Of a DNA stretch of 64,000 nucleotides, positions 1-8,376 are shown one piece after another. Under the pieces are notes generated by a model. The model saw only the letters and a program-made list of their open reading frames with translations. It searched no databases and was not told the origin of the DNA. The stretch lies in the NCBI RefSeq assembly GCF_007097265.1, contig NZ_VJZP01000001.1, positions 186,001 to 250,000 on the forward strand, in the 5' to 3' direction. Positions within the stretch are counted from its first letter, which is position 1. Each line of letters opens with the position of its first letter. A program made the position numbers and the translations under genes. The stretch is from Flavobacterium gawalongense (GTDB taxonomy: Bacteria; Bacteroidota; Bacteroidia; Flavobacteriales; Flavobacteriaceae).

Positions 1-646
1 GTATACCAATTGCTTGTGGGTTTTCAGATTGAAAATAATTATTTAACAATGTATCAAATTTTTCTACCACGCCAGTATAAGCATTGTCACGGGTAATAAA
101 TTGGCGGTCGTAAAAACGAGTACAATAGTCCAGTACCAATTCAATATTAGATACCAATATTTTTTTACTATGCTTGTCTATCGATTGTTTGAGTTCAAAA
201 ACTATTTTCTCGAAACATTCCTGTATCAATTTTTTTTCTTGTTTTGAAAGGTGCAAGGCTTCGTGTACATCATAGGAGAAAAACGTATATTCTTTTATAT
301 TTTTTCCTAATGAAGAGCCTCTTATCAAATCAGGATGAAACAAAAGGGCATAACCAGTTGGCTGATAGTTTTTGCCATCTTCTATAATGCTCACTATTTG
401 CTGTGGGGCAATAAACACTAAAGTTCCCTGCTGATAATCATAACTATTTCTTCCATATTTTATTTCGCAATTTTTATCCTCTTTTAGAAAAATGGAATAG
501 AAGCCGAAGCTTACTGCTTCTGCCGATTCTCTCTTTTCTGGTTTTACATTTGAATAATCAATAAAACTAACCAAAGGGTGTAATGTTTCAATATCGACTA
601 TATCATTATACTCACTTATTGTTGCTATGTGGGCTATTTGCTTCAT
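1..646 (-). CDS. AraC-family transcriptional regulator, N-terminal sensor part (runs off window)
   Basis: The reading frame opens with ATG at 646-644 and stays open for 215 codons to the window edge, so only the N-terminal part is seen. The protein (MKQIAHIATISEYND start) has the cupin-like sensing-arm character of Bacteroidota AraC regulators: a beta-rich first 130 residues including QQGTLVFIAPQQ, followed by helices. The C-terminal double helix-turn-helix that would prove the family lies outside the window. It is divergent from the small secreted protein gene at 829. The 182-nt gap between them carries a two-site direct repeat suited to an AraC dimer, so that gene is a likely target. The family call is an inference from the N-terminal pattern and the context. 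Confidence 0.7.
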   Translation of the reverse strand, partial: MKQIAHIATISEYNDIVDIETLHPLVSFIDYSNVKPEKRESAEAVSFGFYSIFLKEDKNCEIKYGRNSYDYQQGTLVFIAPQQIVSIIEDGKNYQPTGYALLFHPDLIRGSSLGKNIKEYTFFSYDVHEALHLSKQEKKLIQECFEKIVFELKQSIDKHSKKILVSNIELVLDYCTRFYDRQFITRDNAYTGVVEKFDTLLNNYFQSENPQAIGI

Positions 647-710
647 ATTGTTTTAATTATCTTATACAAATTTATTAAAACTATTGCTGTATTGGCTATA
701 TACTACATCT

Positions 711-748
711 ATTCTGTAATAATGGTATGTCATTCTGTAATACGGGTA
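711..748 (+). promoter_or_regulatory. Direct-repeat operator, probable AraC-type binding sites
   Basis: Two 17-nt direct repeats, at 711-727 (ATTCTGTAATAATGGTA) and 732-748 (ATTCTGTAATACGGGTA), match at 15 of 17 positions. They start 21 nt apart, two helical turns, which is the usual geometry for an AraC-type dimer activating from one DNA face. They sit between the AraC-like gene and the gene at 829, just upstream of a -7-like box. Binding is inferred. Confidence 0.5.
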
Positions 749-754
749 TAAATT

Positions 755-778
755 TTGGATAAAGTGCTAGTACCTTTG
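755..778 (+). promoter_or_regulatory. Candidate promoter of the NTF2-like gene
   Basis: TACCTTTG at 771-778 fits the Bacteroidota -7 consensus TAnnTTTG and lies about 50 nt before the ATG at 829. The only nearby TTG (755-757) is too close (13 nt) for a normal -33 element. That is what an activator-dependent promoter might look like, given the repeats that end at 748. Confidence 0.4.
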
Positions 779-828
779 TACTATAAGAAATTAGAATTTA
801 GTATTATGAGAATTAAAATAAAATCAAC

Positions 829-1347
829 ATGAAAAAAATTGTTTTAGCACTCGCTTTAGTAACCCTTTGTTTATCAGTAAACGCACAAAAAATGAATAAC
901 GACAACAAAAAAATTACAGCAATTGAAGATAGAATTGCCATCAAAAATTTAGTAGATACATTTTCAGTTTTAGCTGATGTAAAAGATGTGAAAACGCAAC
1001 TATTGCTTTTCACTGAAAATGCCGAAGTTTCTTCTGTAACTAACGGTAAGCCGGGCGGAACATTAACAGGAAGAAAACAAATAGGCGAAGCATTTGCTGG
1101 TTTTCTCAATCTTTTTGATGTGGTGTATCACATAAACGGACAGCAAACGGTTACTTTAAATGGGAATAAGGCTTCGGGGATTTCATACTGTCAAGTAGTA
1201 TTGATTGGAACTGAAAATAATAAAAAAATGAAAACCACAATGGGTGTAATCTACCATGATGACTATGTCAAAGAAAACGGTCATTGGTTAATCAATAAAA
1301 GACAATCTAATTTTACATGGACGGAAAAAACAGAAATGAAACCTTAA
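829..1347 (+). CDS. Secreted NTF2/SnoaL-like protein
   Basis: 172 residues. A clear signal peptide (MKKIVLALALVTLCLSVNAQ, cleavage after the NAQ) is followed by a compact domain with the SnoaL/NTF2 pattern: an N-terminal helix with AIEDRIAIKNLVDTFSVLAD, then LLLFTENAEV and a long curved sheet including GRKQIGEAFAGF. NTF2-like proteins of this type act as small hydrolases/isomerases or as ligand-binding proteins, and no specific substrate can be read from the sequence. It stands alone, divergent from an AraC-type regulator that probably controls it. Many AraC-linked secreted SnoaL proteins are annotated only as nuclear transport factor 2 family. Family call good, function unknown. Confidence 0.8.
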   Translation: MKKIVLALALVTLCLSVNAQKMNNDNKKITAIEDRIAIKNLVDTFSVLADVKDVKTQLLLFTENAEVSSVTNGKPGGTLTGRKQIGEAFAGFLNLFDVVYHINGQQTVTLNGNKASGISYCQVVLIGTENNKKMKTTMGVIYHDDYVKENGHWLINKRQSNFTWTEKTEMKP

Positions 1348-1371
1348 AAAAGAGGTCATGCAAAATAATAA

Positions 1372-1595
1372 AACGAATACACCACATTAGAACAAAAAAA
1401 TGAAAAACTAAAAATGAGAAAAAGAGTAGAAACAACCATAAGCGGCATCAAAAAAATGTTTTCAAGAACAAATACATGCAGTAACATTGGAAGGTTTTCT
1501 AATAAAACTTACATTGTTTGTATTTGGATTCCAATTAAACAAATCAATTAACTGGCAACTTGAATTAATTACTATCCTGATCACTGATCACTGAA
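1372..1595 (+). pseudogene. Decayed C-terminal fragment of a DDE transposase
   Basis: From 1372 the frame reads NEYTTLEQKNEKLK then RKRVETTISGIKKMFSRT. The homology-like reading then moves to the next frame at about 1472 (IHAVTLEGFLIKLTLFVFGF, then QLNKSIN). The arrangement RKRVETT-x-I followed by HAVTLEGF-x-K resembles the C-terminal tail of Bacteroidota DDE transposases. No start, catalytic core or terminal inverted repeat is present, and one frameshift breaks it. The exact IS family is unresolved. It is a relic between the NTF2-like gene and the PHP phosphatase. Confidence 0.5.
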
Positions 1596-1690
1596 CATTG
1601 ATCACTGATCACTGAATACTGATCACTGAATACTGATCACTGAATACTGATTACTGAACACTGATCACTAAAAAACTGATCACTAAAAAC
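1577..1690. repeat. Heptamer tandem array, unit CTGAtcA/CTGAatA
   Basis: Thirteen uninterrupted 7-nt units run from 1577 to 1667. Nearly all begin CTGA, and the last three bases are TCA, ACA, ATA or TTA. Two CTAAAAA-type units interleaved with one more CTGATCA follow up to 1690. The array lies immediately upstream of the PHP phosphatase gene. Shorter arrays of the same heptamer occur at about 31747-31799 and 40168-40212. Confidence 0.85.
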
Positions 1691-1709
1691 TTTTCTCTAC
1701 CTTTACTTT

Positions 1710-2450
1710 ATGTTTACACTATTTAAATCAAAACCTGTACTTAAGGATCTAATCCCTGATAACCATATCGATATCCACTCCCATCTTTTGCCGGGTATAG
1801 ATGATGGCGCCAGAACTTTTGAAGACACGTTACGATTGACCCGAGCCCTTCAAGGTTTTGGGATTTCACAGTTTATCACTACCCCGCACATAATCCAACA
1901 GGTATGGGAAAATACCCCTGAGCAAATTCGATCTAAAGAAACAACAACTGTAATGGAATTAAAAAAACAGGGGACCACCGTTCCTTTTAAAGCGGCGGCT
2001 GAATACCTGATGGACGATCAGTTTGTGCGACTTTTTCAGTCTCACAATTTATTAACGCTTAAAGACAATTATGTGTTGGTAGAAATGTCATATATAAATG
2101 CACCTATCCAGTTGTATACGATCCTATTTGACTTGCAGGTGGCAGGATATATTCCGGTTTTGGCACACCCGGAGCGCTACTTATTTTACCATTATAATTT
2201 TAATGAATACCTAAAATTAAAAGCTGCTGGCTGTTTGTTTCAGTTAAATTTATTGTCAGTTGTTGGCTATTATGGTGCCGAAATCGCTAAAATAGCCGAG
2301 CGATTGCTACAAAAAGGAATGTACAATTATGTGGGTTCTGATGTGCATCATGACAATCACATTGCCTCTTTTGAACAAAAAGTAAAACTAAAAGACGTAG
2401 CACCGTTAAAAGAAGCCATAGCCAACAATCAGTTTTTTAAGTTTGAATAG
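1710..2450 (+). CDS. PHP-domain protein-tyrosine phosphatase, CpsB/YwqE class
   Basis: 246 residues, the normal length of the family. The metal-binding PHP motifs are in order: DIHSHLLPGIDDGA near residues 21-34 (His23 and His25), TTPHI near residue 60, AHPERY in the middle, and GSDVHHD near the C-terminus. These enzymes are manganese-dependent phosphatases that dephosphorylate tyrosine kinases of the Wzc/CpsD type and so control chain length and export of surface polysaccharide. No Wzc-like kinase or Wza exporter is encoded in the window, so this copy is an orphan, 23 kb from the glycan locus and on the opposite strand. It has no signal peptide and should be cytoplasmic. Confidence 0.88.
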   Translation: MFTLFKSKPVLKDLIPDNHIDIHSHLLPGIDDGARTFEDTLRLTRALQGFGISQFITTPHIIQQVWENTPEQIRSKETTTVMELKKQGTTVPFKAAAEYLMDDQFVRLFQSHNLLTLKDNYVLVEMSYINAPIQLYTILFDLQVAGYIPVLAHPERYLFYHYNFNEYLKLKAAGCLFQLNLLSVVGYYGAEIAKIAERLLQKGMYNYVGSDVHHDNHIASFEQKVKLKDVAPLKEAIANNQFFKFE

Positions 2451-2618
2451 ATATTAAAGCCCAACTCCTATTTCTTTAAATTGAAACTGATCAATACATT
2501 CTGTTGCCTGAGCCTGAATTTCTATTTGAATCTTTCTTGATACGAAAGAAAAAAACGAAAATCGCATACATATAAAACACAAGTCCTAAATTTTCGGCTC
2601 CCTTTAGGGTCACTCTAT

Positions 2619-2657
2619 GGGACAAGGAGAAAAAATCTTCTTTTGTCCCGTTTTTTT
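2619..2657 (+). terminator. Rho-independent terminator after the PHP phosphatase gene
   Basis: GGGACAA at 2619-2625 pairs with TTGTCCC at 2643-2649, followed by G and a run of seven T (2651-2657) on the plus strand. It lies 170 nt after the phosphatase stop and faces the convergent GH31 gene end at 2673. Confidence 0.65.
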
Positions 2658-2672
2658 ACCTCTAACTCATTG

Positions 2673-5189
2673 TTAATTAATTATAATTTCGTTTTCTTCA
2701 CCATGATCTGGAATTTTTACATAAATAATTCCTGTAATATCATCCCAACTATAAGAAATTTTTTCAAAGTCTGCATCGGCAGTTTTTTGTAATACTTCTG
2801 TTTTAACTTTCTTAATTTTTGAAGTATTTACGGTTATCTCTTTAGGTTTATTTAAAGTATGCACTTTTATTATATAATTTCGTTGGCCCGCTGGTTTATA
2901 ACCTTTTTCTTCTCTCGCATTAATCTTGATTGTAAATCCAGATTGGTTTGTTACAGCGGTGAATTTTGTTTTGCAAAAAATATCTCTTTCATAATCTCTA
3001 CTCTCTCCGTCATCTTCATATAACAAAAAAGAGGTTTCTTTATTAGCTACGCCAGGAAAGACCTCAAGACTGACTGGGTAAGAAGGTTTTTCATGTATGT
3101 ATTGCATTACTGGCATTGTTGGTATAATTGATCCTTTTTTTACAAAAAGCGGAATTACATCTAGTGGGGCATCAACGGTTATCCATTGTCCTCCTTTATA
3201 AACAGTTTTTTTGTCATTATAATTAATCCATTCTCCTTCAGGGAAATACACCTCTTTTGTTATAGCTCCTTTTTCAACAACAGGTGCCACCAACAATTCC
3301 CTGCCAAAAAGAAACTGACCATTTAATTGATACGTTTCTGTATCGTTAGGATATTCAAGTAATAAAGCTCGCATTAATGGCATTCCAGTATCATGTGCTT
3401 CACGTGCATAGGTATAAATATAGGGGATTAGTTTATATTTTAATTGAATAGCCGCACGTGTAATATTTTCGGCTTCTGGACCAAAAACCCATGGTTCTAC
3501 AGCATTTCCTCCTTCATGATGCGCACGACTCAGTGGGTTGAAAACGCCAAACTGCATCCAACGAATATATAATTCTGCCATCGCATCATAGTCTTTTATG
3601 TCACCACAATATCCCGAAATATCGGAAGTCCAAAACGGAATTATTCCCATACCTGCAGATAGTCCTACCGGTATCTGGTTAGCAAATTGACTCCATCCCT
3701 CCAATACATTATTGCCATTCCCTGAGTCGCCTGACCAGCCAAACGTATAACGTTGCAACCCGGCATAAGCAGCTCGTGTCATCTGAAAGACGCGTTTGTT
3801 AGGATTGTGTTTGTAAAATTGCTCGGTGACCACCTTGTCCCATGTCAAACCATACACATTATGGATTTCGTTGTGCATACCAAGATTATGTTTCATATTT
3901 AACCTGTCGGTAGCATCTTCATTACTCCACGCAGGTTCTCCCATATCAGTCCAGAATCCACGCACTCCATCATTCAATGGCTTTTGCTGATAGTTTCCCC
4001 ACCAGTCGGCAACCTCAGGTTTTGTGAAATCAACTACACCGCAATTACCTCCCCACGGCCACGGCATATCATAACTCTTACCCGTACGGATATCGGTAGT
4101 GAAATACCCATTAGAATTGGCCTCTTTCCATTGTTTTTTATTTACTTGGGAAATAACAGGATCCTGTGAAACGACCATTTTAAAGCCAAGATCACCCAAT
4201 TCCTTTACCATTTGTTTTGGATTGTCGTAATTGCTTTTCTTCCAGTCAAAATCCTGAAGACCTTCAACCCAACCGATGTCTTGGTAAATAATATCACAAG
4301 GAATTTGTCTTTTTCTAAACTCAGCTGCAATTTCTTTTGCTTGGGCTTCGTGTGTATAATTACCACGGCATTGTGAAAAGCCTAAAGCCCATTTTGGAGG
4401 CATAATAGGTTTACCGGTAAGCGCTATATAATTTTGAATGATTTGTTTGTAATCATTACCATACATAAAATAGTAAACCATTTCTCCAGCAGGTGCTTCA
4501 AAAGAATAATAATCGTTTGATTCACTGCCAAATTTAAACTCTGTCTTATAAGTATTATCAAAGAAAATCCCATAGTGGTTGCTACTCATAAAAAAAGGAA
4601 TGCTCTTGTACAGAGGGTCTTCATTAACGCCATAACAAGGCTGGTCACTATTCCACATTTTATAACTCTTACCTCGTCGGTTAAGCGACCCTGCTTTTTC
4701 TCCTAGTCCAAAAAATTGCTCGTCAGATTTTAATGTTTTGTAACTAGAAATGTGACTGTTATTCTTTACGAATCCTTTCTCATTGTAATCATTGAATAAT
4801 AATTTTTGATATTCATCGAATACCTGCAATTTAAACGGGAATTTATTCACCCTGATTCTCAATTGTTCCGTAAAAATCTCATAGGCTGAAGTTTCTTCGT
4901 TAACATTGACGTTCCCTGACCAACCTAGATCTTCATTGACAACCGCAAATGATTCGTTAAGTCGCTTAAAAGTACCATCCGCAGAAACCCATATTTTTAC
5001 CACCTGACCACTACAGAATTGTAACAGTACTTTTGCATTGTTTTCACAATTAAAAATTACCTTATTATTGATTATTTTATAAGAGGAACAATTGCCAAGC
5101 GTTTGCGTCTCTTTCACTAAATTTTGTGCGCTAAGATTAACCTGAATCAATAGGTTTATCAGAAGTAAATAAATTGATATTTTTTTCAT
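2673..5189 (-). CDS. GH31 alpha-glucosidase, exported
   Basis: 838 residues with a signal peptide (hydrophobic residues 5-20, then SAQN). GH31 catalytic features are clear. The nucleophile Asp415 lies in GFWTDMGEPA and the acid/base Asp488 in GWSGDSGN. The substrate-pocket segment FSQCRGNYTH is near residue 272, PSKW-like PPKWALG precedes it, and the N-terminal beta-sandwich comes first. The family includes alpha-1,4- and alpha-1,6-glucosidases. In this dextran-type locus an alpha-1,6-acting enzyme that trims isomalto-oligosaccharides in the periplasm is the best guess. It is the last gene of the locus, 171 nt after the six-hairpin glycosidase gene, probably on the same transcript. Family call very good; linkage specificity is inferred. 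Confidence 0.93.
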   Translation of the reverse strand: MKKISIYLLLINLLIQVNLSAQNLVKETQTLGNCSSYKIINNKVIFNCENNAKVLLQFCSGQVVKIWVSADGTFKRLNESFAVVNEDLGWSGNVNVNEETSAYEIFTEQLRIRVNKFPFKLQVFDEYQKLLFNDYNEKGFVKNNSHISSYKTLKSDEQFFGLGEKAGSLNRRGKSYKMWNSDQPCYGVNEDPLYKSIPFFMSSNHYGIFFDNTYKTEFKFGSESNDYYSFEAPAGEMVYYFMYGNDYKQIIQNYIALTGKPIMPPKWALGFSQCRGNYTHEAQAKEIAAEFRKRQIPCDIIYQDIGWVEGLQDFDWKKSNYDNPKQMVKELGDLGFKMVVSQDPVISQVNKKQWKEANSNGYFTTDIRTGKSYDMPWPWGGNCGVVDFTKPEVADWWGNYQQKPLNDGVRGFWTDMGEPAWSNEDATDRLNMKHNLGMHNEIHNVYGLTWDKVVTEQFYKHNPNKRVFQMTRAAYAGLQRYTFGWSGDSGNGNNVLEGWSQFANQIPVGLSAGMGIIPFWTSDISGYCGDIKDYDAMAELYIRWMQFGVFNPLSRAHHEGGNAVEPWVFGPEAENITRAAIQLKYKLIPYIYTYAREAHDTGMPLMRALLLEYPNDTETYQLNGQFLFGRELLVAPVVEKGAITKEVYFPEGEWINYNDKKTVYKGGQWITVDAPLDVIPLFVKKGSIIPTMPVMQYIHEKPSYPVSLEVFPGVANKETSFLLYEDDGESRDYERDIFCKTKFTAVTNQSGFTIKINAREEKGYKPAGQRNYIIKVHTLNKPKEITVNTSKIKKVKTEVLQKTADADFEKISYSWDDITGIIYVKIPDHGEENEIIIN

Positions 5190-5360
5190 AATTTAAGTTG
5201 ATTATTAATATAAAGTATTTTGTCCTTGTAAATTAATTCAAGTATATTTTTTTGGAACACATTGTTAATTTATCTTTTTAAAAAATGCAGATTCTGAAAT
5301 TATTGCTCCTGTTTTTCTACGAAATGAAATGTAAATTCATCCTAAAAAACAATCCGGTTT

Positions 5361-8021
5361 TTACAATTTTATAATACGACAAAAATCCAGCATGGCAGTA
5401 TTTTCATCTACATTCATATTGTTATTCCAGTCTTCAAATATAACATTGATACTATTCTCTCCTTTATTTAATTGTACTTTATGCGAATTGCTGTAACTCC
5501 AATCTGACCATTCATTTATACCACGCTGTGGCATTACAATCACGCCCGAATAATTCTCATTCGCATACAAACTCCTGATCGCACATTTATTATCCGTATT
5601 CCATGGACCGCTGCCGTTAGAATATCTAAAATCAACTTGATACAATCCACTTTCGGCTACTATAACTTTTAAGATTAGTTCCTTGTTTTGGGTTTTTGAA
5701 ACTTCTACAAAACCACTACCTCCAAAATTAATATAAGGTTTGTCCGATTTTCCTGCAAAATTTTCTACTTCAATTTTTTGTTCGGCAGCTGCAGAATATA
5801 CTAAAATTGGTTCACTAGTAAAACTTTCATACCCCTTTTCGTCCACTGCACTAATTTTGTATTCTGCAAAACCATCTTTTATTATAGGATATGTAACATT
5901 TATAGTTGTGCTAACAACAGTACCATTTTTATAAATAGTATATGCTGCAGCTCTTTCAATTGGATTCCAACCAAGTGCTCCATTCTCCAGTTTAACTTGT
6001 GGATTATTAGTTGAAAAATGATTATCTACAAGATTGATATTTCCACTAAAATTGTTATTTTTCATCACAATTTCAATAGTATGATTACCAATTAAACGAT
6101 TAGAAAGAAAATGCGTATTAGCTTTTTTACCATCAATCGTAAAACTTGCAATTTGATTACCATAACCTTTAACCATAATACTTAAATTGGCTTTTCTGTA
6201 CTTAAAGTTTTCCAGTTTTTTAGTTCCCCTATATTCTTTTGGAATTGCCGGATGAAATAAAATACCTTCTTCCGTAAACTCCATTCCCATAAAAACGCGA
6301 TACACCATAGACAGATTCCCTGCCATACTCCAAAGCATGCGGTCTGAATTGATTTCGGTCCCTTTGAAATCCCCATTATCAGCCACCATATTTTCATAAT
6401 TAGTCAGGAATAAACCAGCTGCTCTGTACAAGGAAGCCAAACCGTGGTTTAAAACTTTTTCATTTCCAACTTTGGCTGCAGCCAAATTCCAATACGACTG
6501 GACAAAAGGCCAAATCGCATTGTTATGATACGGCGGAATTCCCGGAATTTGCGGGTAAATGCAAGTTGCACCGTACTCGGTTAACGGACTTTGGGACAAA
6601 ATCATTTTACTTTGTTTTGCATCGGCAACATCAAATAAAACAGCCAAGGCTTCTCCCAAAGCCTCAAAACGTTTGGATGGTGTCAAAAAATTTCTTCCGT
6701 AAAGATATTGGGCATAATATCCTTTGTCTTCCATCCATAATTGTTCGTTTATCCCTTTCTTTATTTCCGAAGCGATGGCATCATATTGCCCATGAGGCTC
6801 TCCTAAAATGGTTGCCATTTTGGACAAAATCTGATGTGTTTGAAAGTGCACCACATTAGTTCCTAAATTTTGCGACACGTAAATATCCATGTTGGACATC
6901 CATTTTGGATAGGTTTGCTCTCTCCAGTCCAAGAAAGAAGACTCCCCGGAATACATTCCGGTCTGCGAATTACGAATGGTTTTGTAATCATCCGCTGCCG
7001 AATTCTTAATGATCGTATAGGCTTTTTTCAACCATGCTGCATCACCCGTTGTTTTATAAACTTCCCATGCGGCTAATGCCCATGTGGTTCGGTCCGAAGA
7101 AACCGGCCAGGCGCCACCGGAACCCGTATCCTGAATAATACGGTCTCTTTTGACTTTTTTCAATAAACTGATTTTGGCTACTTCCGGTTCCAAATAAGCA
7201 AAAGCCAAAACAATACTATAGCTGATGTCTCTAGTCCAAACCCCGGCCCACTTTGCCCCGGTTCTGAAAGTACTGTCCGGTTCAATAGCCAATTTAGCTT
7301 CTTCCAACGAAAGATTATACAAGGCATCCACAATAGGTTGTTGTGAAGTATAAGTAGTTTTAGCCGAAATATCTTGGGTTAATTTCCATGTTTTATCCTC
7401 GACTGGAATTAATGGATTTAGTTTTAAAGTAATTTCAAAGATACCATCAGTATCGGCATCGGTCATTTTAAGACCGCGTTCTTCCAAGTTCACAAAGTCC
7501 CAGGTAAGCGGCAAAGCGCCTCCTGCAATATACACGCCTTTGAAATCGGCTTGGGCAATTTTGGAACCATCGGAACATTGATAAAATCCTTTTTCTTTGA
7601 ATTGCTGAAAAACGGCTCTCATATCCAATTTAAAGGTAAAGTCGGTATCCGCAGGTAAAATTCCTTTTGGAGAATCTATTTTATCCGATTGTTGTTGTCC
7701 AAAAACATACACTTCCGAAACTTTTTGATTCGTAACCAAAATTTGACGGTCCACGCCTTGCGCCAAATCATTGTCTTTTTCATTGATGCTGAATTTGAAT
7801 GAAATTAAATTGGAGTAATTCTCATTCTCGGCACTCTTATAATTGGATTGAATCGATGTTGGCGATAACACTTCGGCAACATTTTGACCTTGTATCACTT
7901 TATTGTTATGGACACTAAAATTTTTGGAATTATATAAAACGGTCGAATCACTTTTACAGGAAACAACAATAGCGGCAGTGGCTATCACTGAAATCGCTAA
8001 AAAATTAATCTTTATTTTCAT
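5361..8021 (-). CDS. Lipoprotein with six-hairpin glycosidase domain and C-terminal carbohydrate-binding module
   Basis: 886 residues. The signal peptide ends in a lipobox (VVSC, Cys22), so an outer-membrane lipoprotein is expected. The order is an N-terminal beta domain to about residue 215, an (alpha/alpha)6 catalytic-like domain about 225-640 (GVWTRDISYS, SFLDWREQTYPKW, GEALAVLFD), a short beta cap, a fibronectin-III-like segment about 675-745, and a CBM6/35-like module to the end (VENFAG, then GLYQVDFRYSNGSG). The catalytic part resembles glycogen-debranching, trehalase-like and rhamnosidase-like six-hairpin enzymes, but I cannot assign a GH family. Its place between GH66 and GH31 genes suggests action on branched alpha-glucans. 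Two promoter-like sites and a hairpin lie in its 355-nt leader. Confidence 0.75.
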   Translation of the reverse strand: MKIKINFLAISVIATAAIVVSCKSDSTVLYNSKNFSVHNNKVIQGQNVAEVLSPTSIQSNYKSAENENYSNLISFKFSINEKDNDLAQGVDRQILVTNQKVSEVYVFGQQQSDKIDSPKGILPADTDFTFKLDMRAVFQQFKEKGFYQCSDGSKIAQADFKGVYIAGGALPLTWDFVNLEERGLKMTDADTDGIFEITLKLNPLIPVEDKTWKLTQDISAKTTYTSQQPIVDALYNLSLEEAKLAIEPDSTFRTGAKWAGVWTRDISYSIVLAFAYLEPEVAKISLLKKVKRDRIIQDTGSGGAWPVSSDRTTWALAAWEVYKTTGDAAWLKKAYTIIKNSAADDYKTIRNSQTGMYSGESSFLDWREQTYPKWMSNMDIYVSQNLGTNVVHFQTHQILSKMATILGEPHGQYDAIASEIKKGINEQLWMEDKGYYAQYLYGRNFLTPSKRFEALGEALAVLFDVADAKQSKMILSQSPLTEYGATCIYPQIPGIPPYHNNAIWPFVQSYWNLAAAKVGNEKVLNHGLASLYRAAGLFLTNYENMVADNGDFKGTEINSDRMLWSMAGNLSMVYRVFMGMEFTEEGILFHPAIPKEYRGTKKLENFKYRKANLSIMVKGYGNQIASFTIDGKKANTHFLSNRLIGNHTIEIVMKNNNFSGNINLVDNHFSTNNPQVKLENGALGWNPIERAAAYTIYKNGTVVSTTINVTYPIIKDGFAEYKISAVDEKGYESFTSEPILVYSAAAEQKIEVENFAGKSDKPYINFGGSGFVEVSKTQNKELILKVIVAESGLYQVDFRYSNGSGPWNTDNKCAIRSLYANENYSGVIVMPQRGINEWSDWSYSNSHKVQLNKGENSINVIFEDWNNNMNVDENTAMLDFCRIIKL

Positions 8022-8136
8022 ATGCAGTTTTTATGTGTAGTATTATTTTAAACGTTTTTTGAAATGAACCAACTGATTTATATTGAAGCATGAATTAATA
8101 AAGATAAATTTAAAAACAAATCATCCGTTAATTTAT

Positions 8137-8178
8137 AACCCAGATACGGCAATAGAAATCTATTCCTGTATCTGGGTT
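8137..8178 (-). promoter_or_regulatory. Hairpin in leader of the six-hairpin glycosidase gene
   Basis: Perfect 11-nt arms AACCCAGATAC (8137-8147) and GTATCTGGGTT (8168-8178), extended by one G-U and one G-C pair. On the minus strand it lies between the candidate promoters (8231-8285) and the start at 8021, with no good T run after it. It could be a leader structure or the 3' stem of transcripts from the gene ending at 8377. Confidence 0.5.
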
Positions 8179-8230
8179 TAATAAAAAAACTGCCTATCTC
8201 CTTCTTTTCTATTGTTGAAGTGATAATTCT

Positions 8231-8285
8231 CAAATGTATCCACTAATCCTCATCTACAAATTTATTTAAACAAATTACAAACCAA
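8231..8285 (-). promoter_or_regulatory. Two overlapping Bacteroidota-type promoters
   Basis: Read on the minus strand: TTG (8285-8283), 18 nt, TAAATTTG (8264-8257); and TTG (8259-8257), 18 nt, TACATTTG (8238-8231). Both match TTG-N17-19-TAnnTTTG exactly. They would drive the genes starting at 8021 and 5189 separately from the SusC-led transcript, with a leader of more than 200 nt. Nothing else was recognised in the 355-nt gap 8022-8376 apart from the hairpin. Confidence 0.5.
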
Positions 8286-8376
8286 TTAAAATTTAAATAA
8301 TGGGGCGTTTTTACAAAAGGGAATACAATTCAACTAATCGAAGAAGACAAGCAGTAAAGAAGAACAAAGAATTATC

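Noticed and set aside
813..1109. 98-codon minus-strand frame opposite the NTF2-like gene
   Set aside because: It is the antisense of a clearly coding gene with signal peptide and SnoaL pattern; no motif of its own.
1577..1690. CRISPR array
   Set aside because: The repeat is a 7-nt tandem unit with no unique spacers and no cas genes are present.
6566..7076. Plus-strand frames opposite the six-hairpin glycosidase gene
   Set aside because: Shadows of a strongly coding minus-strand gene.
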